Part shown: positions 1 to 9,330 of the stretch, piece by piece
How the letters are laid out: the number at the start of each line of letters is the position of its first letter
How positions within the stretch are numbered: position 1 is the first letter of the stretch
DNA from: Pinus tabuliformis
Lineage: Eukaryota; Streptophyta; Pinopsida; Pinales; Pinaceae
NCBI GenBank assembly: GCA_031772625.1
Contig: CM062814.1
Coordinates: 827,522,757 to 827,586,756, forward strand
DNA: 64,000 nt
Direction: 5' to 3'
Position numbers and translations under genes: made by a program
Notes under the pieces: model-generated
Told to the model about the DNA's origin: nothing
Databases searched by the model: none
Seen by the model: only the letters and a program-made list of their open reading frames with translations

Positions 1-249
1 TCCCTGTATATGTATCAAATTTATGATACCACATCCTTGGTGACTGTTTTAACCCATATACAGACTTTTTAAAACTGTGTACCAGTCCTTTCTTACCCTT
101 CAATGCAAAGCCTTCAGGTTGCTTCATGTAAATCTCTTCTTTGATATCCTCGTGAAGAAATGTTGCCTTCACATCCATCTGTTCTACCTCAAAATCAAAA
201 GCAACAACAACAGATAAAAGTAATCTAATATAAGCTACCTTGACAACAA
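1..249 (-). pseudogene. copia reverse transcriptase, middle part (fragment)
   Basis: The reverse complement encodes the conserved copia RT stretch around residues EQMDVKATFLH (normally MDVKTAFLHG), EEIYMKQPEGF and KKSVYGLKQSPRMWY, in one open frame. The Asp in MDVK is the first catalytic Asp; the YVDD box would lie left of the window. The piece is joined in sense to the RT start at 1294-1500 but is separated from it by the solo LTR. The RT family is certain. The fragment cannot be functional. Confidence 0.85.
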
Positions 250-1293
250 TGTTATAGACATATTTGGGTACTGCAACCCCAATCTTATATGTTGATAAAC
301 CAATGGCTCTTTAACCCCTAAAAAAGGTTGTTTCATACCCTAAATGATCATAGTCAACTGATTACAACATTCCTCAAAAAGTTCCACTTGAAAAACCACT
401 CAAAATTGGCAAAAACTGGACCATATTGATTGCTCCACTATTAGGGTGCGATGCATACAGACTTCTACACTAGCCAGGTGTGATGCATACTGAAGAGGCC
501 TTCTGTGGGGTGTGATGAGCAAGAATGGACAAATGTCAGAGATAGTTTGCTAAGTGGATGCTCATGGAATCTTCTAGAAACTTCTCCTATGACACTTGCC
601 TCTCTGAATTCGCGCAGGGATGAGTAAGAGATCCAAGAAATCTCCAGGTGGAACCAAAAAAAACAAGTGGAATGACACTAATCAAAAACCCAGAGATGAC
701 TCACACCCTTGCAGACATCTATAAATGGATCCCTCATCTGAGAGATCTAGAGGCTGGAATCTTGTAATTTGTAAGGAAGTGCTGATAGTTTGTCTTTGAG
801 AAGGAGCATTGTATTGTGGGGTGATCTTTCTTTTCATGAGGTGAAGAGGGCTTTGATGCTGGGAGGATGATGCTGGATCAGACAGCTGGGTTGTAATTCT
901 CCCTTCTACTTTAATAAAGTTCTTTGAGTTTTCCTCCATACAATCGTGTATTTGTGAATGTTTTTATTTGTAAATGCCATTGTATGTTCATTGTATTTCT
1001 GATTCTGCAATGCTTATGATATAATAGATCAAGATGCTTTGATAGTTCTTTGTTACTATGTTTCTACAGGTACTCTCCAAGTAGGATAACTATGGAGAGG
1101 AGTTGCAAGCTCTATCAAGGGGGAGAGAAATCAAGCAAGGAGTCAAGAGGAAGATCCAGGTTGGTCCCTTTGCTTCTCTCTTATCTATCATACATAGAGG
1201 AAATCACAAATTGCTTTGATTGTTTGTTTCTAGGATAGCTACCAATCCTAGTGGGGCTAGCAGATCGAAAAGACACTAGTTTTCCCGGAAACA
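250..1293 (+). mobile_element. solo LTR inserted in the copia RT gene
   Basis: The insert begins TGTTATAG and ends GGAAACA, so the termini are TGTT...AACA. It interrupts the RT exactly between FSPV (1294-1305) and VK (about 238-246). The flanks are AACAA (245-249) and AACGG (1294-1298); two transitions make this a plausible decayed 5-bp target duplication. A TATA-like TATAAAT lies at 720-726 and an AATAAA at 913-918, spaced as in a plus-oriented LTR. There is no coding capacity. Length is 1,044 bp. The ORFs inside are incidental. Confidence 0.65.
719..728 (+). promoter_or_regulatory. TATA box of the solo LTR
   Basis: CTATAAATGG lies about 190 bp before an AATAAA signal within the solo LTR, the expected promoter-to-polyadenylation layout of a plus-oriented U3-R. 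Activity is unknown. Confidence 0.45.
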
Positions 1294-1899
1294 AACGGGA
1301 GAAAAAATATCACCAAAATCAATTCCCTGCACCTGGGAATAACATTTTTCTACCGACCAAGCTTTGTATTTCTCCACCTTTCCTTCTATATTCATCTTCT
1401 TCTTAAACGCCCATTTTCTTCCAATGGGTTTCCTTTGAGCCGGCAACTCCACTAGATCCCAAACCTCATTTTTGTACAAATATTCCATTGCATCGACCAT
1501 GGCCTCTTTCCATAGTTTTCCATCCTCTAAATCTACTTCTTCCCTGACAATTTTGGCATCATCATCAGTAATAGATAAAGAAAAAATTGAACAGAAAGTA
1601 GCTGGACTATATATTTTTGGTTGCCTCCTTTCTCAAACTGATCTTATCATGGCCGGAGTTTGTGGCTCTTCATCCTCTTCTGTTGTAGAGTCTGAGTCCT
1701 CCTCCTTTAGCTAAAACTCTATCTTCTCAAGTTCCTTTGGTAGGACTTCATGTTTAATAACATCGTTGACCTCTCTAAACACCACATCGCAACGATACAC
1801 AACCTTCCATTTTTCTGGGTTCCAAAGCTTATAACCTTTTAAACCATCCTTATACCCAAAAAATATGCACCTTTTATATTTACTCTCCAACTTGTTTCT
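1294..1899 (-). pseudogene. copia integrase-RT linker and RT N-terminus
   Basis: The frame at 1500-1294 encodes the typical copia RT entry (WDLVELP, GRKWAFKKK, then DIFSPV), after which the solo LTR cuts in. Upstream, 1501-1899 still shows the acidic/serine-rich linker and the FSLSITDDD/VREEVDLEDGKLWKEAM type of sequence that precedes copia RTs, with at least one stop. This is a broken gene fragment; no function is expected. Confidence 0.75.
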
Positions 1900-2486
1900 T
1901 TACTCCTTTAGAACATGTACATATGCATCACATCCAAATATCCTCAGATGTGAAAGAGAGGGTTTCTTACCAGTCCATACCTCTTGTGAAGTCTTATCCT
2001 CCAACACTGATGAAGGTGATCTATTGACTAGGTAACATGCAATCTCCACCACCTTTGCCCAGAATTTATGTCCTAACCCGACACCACTGAGCATGCTTCT
2101 TACCTTTTCCATCAATGTCCTTTTCATTCTTTCTGCAACTCCATTTTGCTGAGGTGTGTATGGAGTAGTGTTCTTCCATGCTATTCCACACTTTTATATA
2201 ACTCTTCAAATTCCTTCTTGCAAAACTCTCCATCATTATCTATCCTCATCACCTTTATCTTCTTATTTGTGTGGTTTTCCACCAGAGCCTTAAATTCTTT
2301 AAACCTGTCAAAGACCTCAGATTTCCTCCTGAGGAAATATATCCATGTATTCCTTGAGAAGTCATCTATAAATGATACATAGTACACAGAATTACCTAGT
2401 GATAAAACTGACATAGATCCAAACACATCACTATGCACAAGCTCTAATATATGTTTCATCCTCTTAGTACCAGAGGGAAAACCCAC
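1900..2486 (-). pseudogene. copia integrase core and C-terminal part
   Basis: The frame 2486-2181 carries the rve-type integrase core: LVHSDVFG with the first catalytic Asp, YYVSFIDDFSR, and RIDNDGEF with the second Asp. After a frameshift near 2185 the sequence continues through TPQQNGVAER (catalytic Glu) and FWAKVVEIACYLVNRSPS, the usual copia integrase tail. All three D,D,E residues are visible, but the frame is broken, so the enzyme is dead. Confidence 0.85.
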
Positions 2487-2492
2487 TTGATT

Positions 2493-3221
2493 CTACTTCC
2501 CACATACATAATTTTCACAAAAATCAAAATCCAGAGAGAAATTATACATACCTTCTACCATACCATTACCATGAAGTATTCGAAGGCCCTTCTCTCCAAT
2601 ATGTACAAGTCTTTGATGCCATAGCATGGTATTTTCTCCAGAGACCATTAAATTTTCTACTCCACTTTCAGGAACCACAAAAATATTGCACCCATAAATA
2701 ACTGTGCTACCCTAAAGCTTGTACAGAGTTCCAATATGAACTCCCCACATCAATACTAGTTTTCCCTGAACCATCTTGTAGGTATCTTTCTTGAACACTA
2801 TTTTTACACCTGCATCATCCAACTTGCTTACAGAAATCATTTTTCTGGCCAATGCAAGAATATGAAAAACACCCTGAAGTGTTCTAATCCCTCCACCTTG
2901 TAAATCAAACTTGAATTTTCCTTGACCGACGATTCTAGCCTTCCTTTCATCCCCTAAGAATACATCACCACCATCATATTTATCATACTCGCTGAACGAC
3001 TCCTTATGGGGAGTGAAGTGAAAGGATGCACCTAAGTCAATCAACCATGCCTCATGATCTACATGTGTACTTGAAGAAGAAGCCAAGTACACATCCTCAC
3101 CTTCATCTGAGGTGGTTTTCTCCTCTACAGAAGGAGCATCATCAAATCCCTTTTCTTTCTTAGGAGCTTTATATCTAGAGTCCTTTTTGAAGTGTCCTTC
3201 CTTTTCGCATTTCCAGCACAC
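2493..3221 (-). pseudogene. copia gag end, protease and integrase zinc finger
   Basis: The frame 3221-2712 opens with a CCHC-type knuckle, CWKCEKEGHFKKDS, whose last Cys is Ser. It continues with the aspartic protease site DLGAS (normally DSGAS, so the Asp is kept and the next Ser is replaced by Leu). The following frame, 2678-2493, has the GAG-pre-integrase HHCC finger: WHQRLVHIG, then a C...C pair ending in YVCGK. Loss of the knuckle Cys and the split frames mark decay. Confidence 0.8.
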
Positions 3222-3871
3222 CTTTACAGGTTTTCCTGGAGATTTAGATATCCCACTGGAGGATTTTTTTTTTATGTTCTGGGACTATCCTTGTGAGGAA
3301 AAGGAATCACCATTTTGGTCCTCCATATTTTTCCGTCTCATTTCCTCTGACAACAAGGATGAGACTATTTCATCAAAATGAAAGGAAGTCACATTGATAC
3401 CTATTGCAAAACCAGACTATCCCACGAATCTGGTAGAGAACACAAAAACTGATGCACTTATCTTCATCTAGAATTTTTATATCAACATATAACAACTGGC
3501 TTACCATAGTATTAAAGGCTCACCAAGTCTCCATCCTTCATCCTCAGGTTATGCAAATTTTTCCGTAGGAATAGTTTATTCAGTAGAGACTTGGATTGGT
3601 ACAAAGTCCCTAACTTGTTCCACAAAGCCTTCACCAAATCTTCCCCTGATACATTTAATAATTTTGAATTCGAGACACACAATCGTATTTTTCTCTTTTC
3701 CTTCCGATCCAACTTCGCCCAATCTTCACCTAACATTGTTGTTGGTTTAATACCCAGATCTAACTCGATCCACTAATCTTTATCGACTAGCAGATCCTCC
3801 ATCTTGAGTTTCCACAACTCAAATCTCTAACCATTAAATTTCTCGATCTCTATCTTTCCACAGCTCGTCAT
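3222..3871 (-). pseudogene. copia gag, N-terminal part
   Basis: From an ATG at 3871 the minus strand reads like copia gag: an IEKFNG entry, FELWKLKMEDLL, then LWNKLGTLYQSKSLLNKLFLRKNL and RMKDGDLV (3736-3512). At least one in-frame stop follows the KFNG motif, at a position where Trp or Phe is usual. The block lies about 100 bp downstream of the primer site, as expected for gag. Confidence 0.75.
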
Positions 3872-3970
3872 CTTCTTTCACCACAAGAATCGATCCCACA
3901 TAGCTCCAACTGAACAAGGTCTACCACATGCCTGAGCAAAACCCCTCAGCAGCAAAGGCGTCCCGTTGAA

Positions 3971-3991
3971 GCTAAAAAAACTTTGATACCA
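3971..3991 (-). other. copia primer-binding site (initiator tRNA-Met type)
   Basis: The minus strand reads TGGTATCAAAG directly after the LTR end ...CCTACA. This differs by one base from TGGTATCAGAG, the complement of the plant initiator tRNA-Met 3' end used by most copia elements. Confidence 0.8.
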
Positions 3992-4161
3992 AATGTAGGT
4001 TTTAACCCCATACAGAAATTACCTACATATGAATTCTAAAAACATGAAATAAACAATGGCGAGAGCATAAAACATAAAACAAATATACACAAAGGTTTTC
4101 CCTTGGATCCCAAAATCAGGGCTATCAGATCAATTTTTCATTATATTCCTTTCAATGTTAC

Positions 4162-4252
4162 AATATATATATATATATATACATATATACATATATACAT
4201 ATATATATATATATACATATATACATATATATATATATATACATATATACAT

Positions 4253-4334
<82 letters not shown>
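4162..4334. repeat. AT/TATACA microsatellite
   Basis: 173 bp of almost pure (AT)n with interspersed TATACA units sits inside the copia LTR. It creates Tyr-Ile-rich ORFs on both strands that are not genes. Confidence 0.95.
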
Positions 4335-4338
<4 letters not shown>

Positions 4339-4495
4339 AAGCATCTAGAAACCCCAATCCATTAACCCTGGATTAGAACATAACCATAGTTACCTTGACC
4401 GAATCTAAAAAATACCATGGGAAGAAAACCATCATGCCCAAAACCATAGGTAGGTCTGCCCACCTAATATAGGTTCCAAAAATATTTTCCTCGAG

Positions 4496-4646
4496 GCGCT
4501 TCCTTAGACCCCATAGAGGGGGTCTATTGCCCCCCTCAAACCCCCCAATAGGGGGTTTTCCACCCCCCTATGACCCCCCTATTGCACCCAATGCAACGAA
4601 TAGCGGGGGATTTCACCCCCCCCTATGACACCCCTTGCGTGTGGGG
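4496..4646. repeat. C-run / G-run palindromic tract in the copia LTR
   Basis: Repeated blocks such as CCCCCTATGACCCCCC and CCCCCCAATAGGGGG alternate in both orientations over about 150 bp, so short hairpins can form and the minus strand carries many G5-G8 runs. It is strongly GC-rich against an AT-rich background. Confidence 0.8.
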
Positions 4647-4653
4647 CTAGTCA

Positions 4654-5382
4654 TGGAAAGAATATAACACACACCAAACACTTCGACTAGTCGAGATATG
4701 GATAGCTCTATTATAACTGTGTTGCACATAGTGAAGACTCTCATCCCAGATTCGTGGATGCTTGGAGTTGTACATGTGGATTATGTGCACTATCATCCTA
4801 TTGACGACCTCCATTTGGCCATCAGTCTGGAGATGGAAGGCAGTCAACTTGGTAAGATTGGTGTTCGATAGTGTCCAGATGCTTGACCAGAATGTGCTTA
4901 GGAACCTGCTATCCTGATCTGATATAATGATCCATAGGATCACAAAATGTACCCATACTTAGCAGTTTCCTCTATTTTGATACTCTTCTTGCAGGCCGCC
5001 AATATAGCCATCTTAGAAAATCTGTCCACAAACAAAAATACAAAGTCATTACCATGCTTGGTAGAAGGGAGGCCAAACATATAGTCCATGGAGATGGATT
5101 CCCATGGCTGGATGGTAGTAGGCAGAGGAGTGTACAAGCCTTCCTTCTTAATGGTTGGCTTAGTGATGGCACAAGTAGTGTAGGATCTGATATATTTCCC
5201 AACATCCAATCAGATTCTGGTCCAATAAAAGTAACTTTGTAGTACAACCACAATTTTCTCCACACCAAAGTGCCTTGCAACCCGACTGTAGTGCACCTCC
5301 CAAATAAGCTTGGCTTGCTCACTTGAAGGAACACAAAGGTGGCCCAGGTAGCATAATAATGCATCCTAGAGGTGGAAATCAA
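4654..5382 (-). pseudogene. gypsy integrase
   Basis: The D,D,E triad can be seen: SMDYMFGLPS (first Asp), IISDQDSRFLS (second Asp) and HLQTDGQMEVVNR (Glu). WDESLHYVQHSYNRAIH matches the usual region after the core. The HHCC finger region lies in another frame around 5210-5382. The tail frameshifts near 4680 into a PFEVCYG-like stretch, then meets the copia LTR. The split frames make it non-functional. Confidence 0.85.
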
Positions 5383-6060
5383 AAACTTGATTTCTATCTA
5401 CTATCATCTGGTATGTTGAGATGAACTTTGGATCATTTTTGTATAGTTGCAACCATTGAGAGGTTTCGTGGCCACAAGAGTTCAGAATAGTAGTCAGTGC
5501 TGCAACTGGGGACTGACTGAGGTAGTCTGCAACATTATTGGTGTTTCCCTTTTTGTATTTAATGTTCAAGTGGAACTTTTGTAGATATGTAGACCACATC
5601 TAATGACAATTGTTTTGCAACTTCCCTTGTGTGTGTATAAATTGAAGAGGTTGATGATCAGTGTGGATGACTATCTCTTTCCCCGGAATGTAATTCTTCC
5701 ATTGTCAACAATCCATTATGATGGAATACATCTCTTTATCATAGGTGGGGTACTTTCAAATTGTATCAAAAAGTGTCTCACTATGATAGGCCACTAGATT
5801 CCCATGTTGGGTGAGGATTGCACCAATAACATAGTTTGAGGCGTCTATCTCGATTTCAAATGGATGTTGTAGGTATGGCAATGTGAGTTCTAGTGCAAAG
5901 CATAGTTGGTGCTTCAACTCAATGTACGCCTTTTTTTGGGACTCAAACCAAGAAAACTTTTCTTTCACCCCACCCTTAGTAATCTGACTCAAAGGACAAG
6001 TGATATGGGAGAATCCCAACATGAACCTCTGATAAAAATTTGTAAGGCCCAAAAATCCTC
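5383..6060 (-). pseudogene. gypsy RNase H and spacer
   Basis: Frame 6052-5756 starts with the RT thumb motif GLTNFYQRFM and enters RNase H with EIEIDASNYVIGAIL, which keeps the first catalytic Asp. A KEMYSI motif with the Glu follows in another frame near 5730. Frame 5599-5383 has the domain end (FHLNIKYKKGNTNNVADYLS). At least two frameshifts separate these pieces. Confidence 0.8.
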
Positions 6061-7051
6061 AAAGCTGTGTTAGAGTGGTTGAGGATGGCCAATCCTGAAT
6101 GACTCGGATCTTAGTTGGATCCACATGCACACCACGCTCATCTATGATGCAACCTAAATATTGGACCTGTCTCATGCCCAAGGTGCATTTCTCGAAGTTG
6201 GCACATAGTTTGTGCTATCGAAGAGTTTGAAGGACATGTCAAATGTGTTGCAAGTGTTCATCCCAACTATTGCTAAAGATGAGGATGTCGTCCATATAAA
6301 AAACCATGAATGAGTTGGTGAAGGGGAAATATGCCATCCATTAGCTCCATAAAAGTGACAGGGGAATTTGTCAACTCGAAGGGCATAACCAACCATTCAA
6401 AAAGGCCTTCCTTGGATTTGAAGGTGGTATTCCATACATCTGTGGGCTTTATTGGAACTTAGTGATAGCCAGACTTCAGATCAATCTTGCTAAAATACTT
6501 GCCCCCCTTGAGTTGGTCCAGAAGGTCATCAATCCATGGGATTGGATACCTGTTCCTGACAATGATTTTGTTTAGTGCCCGATAATCAATGTAGAGCCTC
6601 CAAGTCCCATCCTTCTTCTGTACAAGTACAATCAGGCTCCCAAAAGGTGAGGAACATGGTCGAATGTGCCCTTTTTGTAACAACTCCTAGATTTTCCGCT
6701 TGACATCTCATTTTCTAGAATGGAGAAATGATATATCAGCCCGTTGGGTAGAGGTGCTCCGGGAGTCAGTTCAATCGAATGTTCGACCTAACAATGTAAA
6801 GGTACCCTTGTGGGTCAGGAGAAGATGTCCTTGTATTCTTCCACGAACACATCCACTTGCTTCTGTTGCATGGAGGAACCCTTCCCGAGGGCCATGGATG
6901 TGGCTATGATCTTCCCCTTACTTTGAGAGAGAATCAGAAAGAAAACAAATATCCCAGTATGGGAGATGATCTTACTACATATCTTAGAAAAGATCAAAGA
7001 CATGGCAGTAGGTAGGGCTACCTTCAGTATCCTATATAACTTACTACCCAA
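6061..7051 (-). pseudogene. gypsy reverse transcriptase
   Basis: Frame 6683-6459 holds [32 protein letters not shown] and [11 protein letters not shown] (first catalytic Asp). In a shifted frame near 6280-6310 lies [13 protein letters not shown], the YMDD-type active site. Frame 7051-6815 is the protease-RT linker, ending in the VFVEEYKDIFS type of motif. All catalytic residues are present but in separate frames. Confidence 0.85.
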
Positions 7052-7400
7052 AGAAATAATAACAGAGTAGGGTCTAGACTCATATGCAGCATGTCACCTC
7101 CACAAGTATGGTTTTCCTAATAATACATCACAAAATTCAAGAGGATAATCATCAAACAATACCTCATCCGTGAAGGGATTGATTTTATAGGGAAGGTGGC
7201 ACTGTTGGTTGACACGGATATCTCGTCCCTAGTGAATCCATCCGATGGTGTATGGCTATGGATGTGTTATAGTCAGTAGTCCCAGCCGCTTCACGAAATC
7301 TACTGAAATGAGGTTCTTTTGGCGCCCATTTTTGATAATAAACTACAACGGAGAACCCTTCACCCACATTTATGAGCGGAATAGGTTTTCCCCCTCCTCT
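7052..7400 (-). pseudogene. gypsy aspartic protease, active site lost
   Basis: The region aligns by eye with plant gypsy proteases: a WVKGSPL entry, then FIIKNGR where FIIDSGS is expected, then KNLIS, and finally DVLLGKPYLW near 7100. The catalytic Asp is replaced by Lys, and in-frame stops flank the site (one right after SPL, one after YLWR). The protease is dead. Confidence 0.7.
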
Positions 7401-8400
7401 GAATCTTTAGGCTGAATCTTATGGATCTTGGTGGTGGTCACAGTGGCACTAGGCTCCGCATCAATGATCTTCTTCCCTTTATCATTCCACTTATCAAGTT
7501 TTGACTCAGAGTTGGAACATGCGTCTGATTTGGAAGACTTTAGCTTGGCCACTAGTTATTGCTTAGCCCAACACTCACTTGTGTTGTGAGTGGAGCTCTT
7601 ATGGAACTCAAACTACATTCCCATGACCTTCTTTGTCTTCGTGGTGTTGTTATTTTCTTGCAGCTTTGGCGGATTATCTTGGGTCACCCCGCCTTGGCTC
7701 TATCCTTTTCTCTGCAGTTTAGGGGTGCCTTTCCCTTGTTTTGGATTCACAAATCCAAAGTCCCGCTTTTTATATTTAAACTTCTATTCAATCTTGACAG
7801 TGTATCGGTACGTCGTGTTGAGTGAGGAGATTTCCAGAAGCTCCATCTCATCCTAGTTGTACCTGTGTTGACATCCGTGATATTTGAGTACCAAATTCCG
7901 CTCAGAATCCTTGATACCCAACTGTGTGCGAAGGGTGTGAAAAAAATTGGTAAAGTTTGGCATGCCTTGGTCACTTCCTTGCTGCAACGTGGTCCCCTTT
8001 ATGTATTTATCCTCATAGATTTTGATAGGGTAGTACTACCCCTTGATGGCATCTCGGAATGAATTCCAATTGGGTGCGGCTGAAAATAGTGAGGGTGTAC
8101 TTTCATACTTCTTCTCACAATAGGTTTCTCACCAGTCCTTGACATGGGAAGTTTTGAGAAGTGAAAAAGTAACCTTTTCCTAGATGGAAAAGTCATGAAC
8201 AAAAAAATATCCTTCTAGCAGATTTAAGCATTTATCTATGGTGTTCGCATCTATCTAACCATCAAATATGGAGATGTCAAATTTATCCTGTACCTAAAAG
8301 GGTGTGGTGCTTCCAGAATAGCTGCTAGAAGGAGATGTGTCACCTTTGGGTAGTCGCTGAAGGATCTGGGAAAATTTATCCATCATCGCATTCCTCTATC
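7401..8400 (-). pseudogene. gypsy gag
   Basis: Frames on the minus strand show an N-terminal block near 8395 (MMDKFSQILQRLPKGD, then FQVQDKFDISIFDG), a retrotransposon-gag-like core at 8220-7800 (NWNSFRDAIKG, IYEDKY, LQQGS, FHTLRTQLGI) and a charged C-terminal tail (7552-7401, KSSKSDACSNSES). Several stops and shifts are present. I did not find a clear CCHC knuckle. Confidence 0.6.
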
Positions 8401-8580
8401 GCTTGAGGGATTCTTCAAGAAATATTTTGAAAAGATCTCCTACCCCCTCGTCTTTCTTCTCTTCTTCTAGGGAGGTCGTCGGGATGTTCAAGGCTTGTCT
8501 TGCAAAGGTTCGACTAGTTCGAACCCTAACTCCTTATATCCTGACCTCTTTGGGGACATGCAAAGAAAAATATAGAAAGA

Positions 8581-8599
8581 GCACACTGCCTTGATACCA
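8581..8599 (-). other. gypsy primer-binding site
   Basis: The minus strand reads TGGTATCAAGGCAGTG shortly after the LTR end. The first eight bases match the initiator tRNA-Met complement TGGTATCA; the rest is diverged. Confidence 0.6.
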
Positions 8600-8605
8600 C
8601 TAATA

Positions 8606-9330
8606 TGAACTTAAACAACAATGCAAAAAATTAAAATATAACCATAAATATCACTTGAATTCAGTAGAAATAGCACTTCATTTCATTAATATCAAATACT
8701 GAAATATGCATACAAACATAATGGAGATAAGACTAGCTCGGGCGATGGTAGCTTATCTCTGAGAAGAGATGTGGTGGCTACATGCCTATGAACTATGTTA
8801 CAATGAAGCTCAAAGGCCTATTTAATATTGAGAGATAATGGAAAACCCTAGCCATCCAAAAATCTAATCCTAGGAAATTAAGCGCCAAAACTATGGGCCC
8901 TATTTGGGTAAATTAATACATCAACTTCCCTGGGTCGTAACTTTGGCATACGATCTCTGTTTGGCGTGCACAATACCTCGTTAGAAATATCTATTCGAGG
9001 AATACAAATTTCAAGTGGAAAATAATGGTTTATGATGCTTGATTGCTCTAGTTTTCCCAAATAATGTCATTTAGGGCCTCAAAATGACTCTGGAAGTTCA
9101 GGACTCAAAAAACTGCTAAAAATAGTAAACTATGCTACTATTAAGGAAACTGAAAAACTAAAAGAGACAGTAGTGGGGGTCCAAGTGGAATAGGTAGGTT
9201 GCCACTAACATCCACTACCAGTAGGCCCAGACAATACCCCAATGTAGTCACTTCAGGAGCACAAATGTTGCTTCACTACAAGTGAGCTTCGTCAATAGCC
9301 CCATGATGTTGCTTGCTCCACCTCCCTACA
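8606..9330 (-). mobile_element. 5' LTR of the gypsy element (right edge uncertain)
   Basis: The inner end is placed at TGAAC (plus strand, 8606), 6 bp beyond the primer site. The outer end is not defined because no partner LTR is present; a CA near 9330 is one candidate. No coding capacity is seen. Confidence 0.4.

Larger units (their letters stand above)
1..4653 (-). mobile_element. Ty1/copia retrotransposon, 5' part, decayed
   Basis: On the minus strand the order is LTR, primer site, gag, protease, integrase, reverse transcriptase, which is the Ty1/copia order. The RT runs off the left edge, so RNase H and the 3' LTR lie outside. Every coding block has frameshifts or stops, and the RT is interrupted by a separate solo LTR at 250-1293. 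The right end abuts a gypsy integrase at about 4653, so this element probably inserted into that gypsy element. The exact right edge is inferred from a CA dinucleotide at 4652-4653 and is not proven. Confidence 0.85.
3994..4653 (-). mobile_element. 5' LTR of the copia element
   Basis: The LTR starts (plus strand) TGTAGGTTTTAACCCC next to the primer site and holds the microsatellite and the G/C-run tract. The outer end is placed at CA 4652-4653, where gypsy integrase coding begins; the partner LTR is outside the window, so this end is an estimate. Confidence 0.6.
4654..9330 (-). mobile_element. Ty3/gypsy retrotransposon, decayed
   Basis: The minus-strand order from right to left is LTR, primer site, gag, protease, RT, RNase H, integrase, the Ty3/gypsy order. 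The integrase is cut at about 4654 by the copia LTR, so the 3' end and 3' LTR are missing here. Frames are broken throughout. The right LTR edge (about 9330) is an estimate. Confidence 0.85.

Noticed and set aside
682-939. 85-codon minus ORF inside the solo LTR
   Set aside because: Overlaps the LTR TATA and polyadenylation signals on the other strand; no protein features.
4103-4357. Long Tyr/Ile-rich ORFs on both strands
   Set aside because: Pure translation of the AT microsatellite; no codon or composition sign of a protein.
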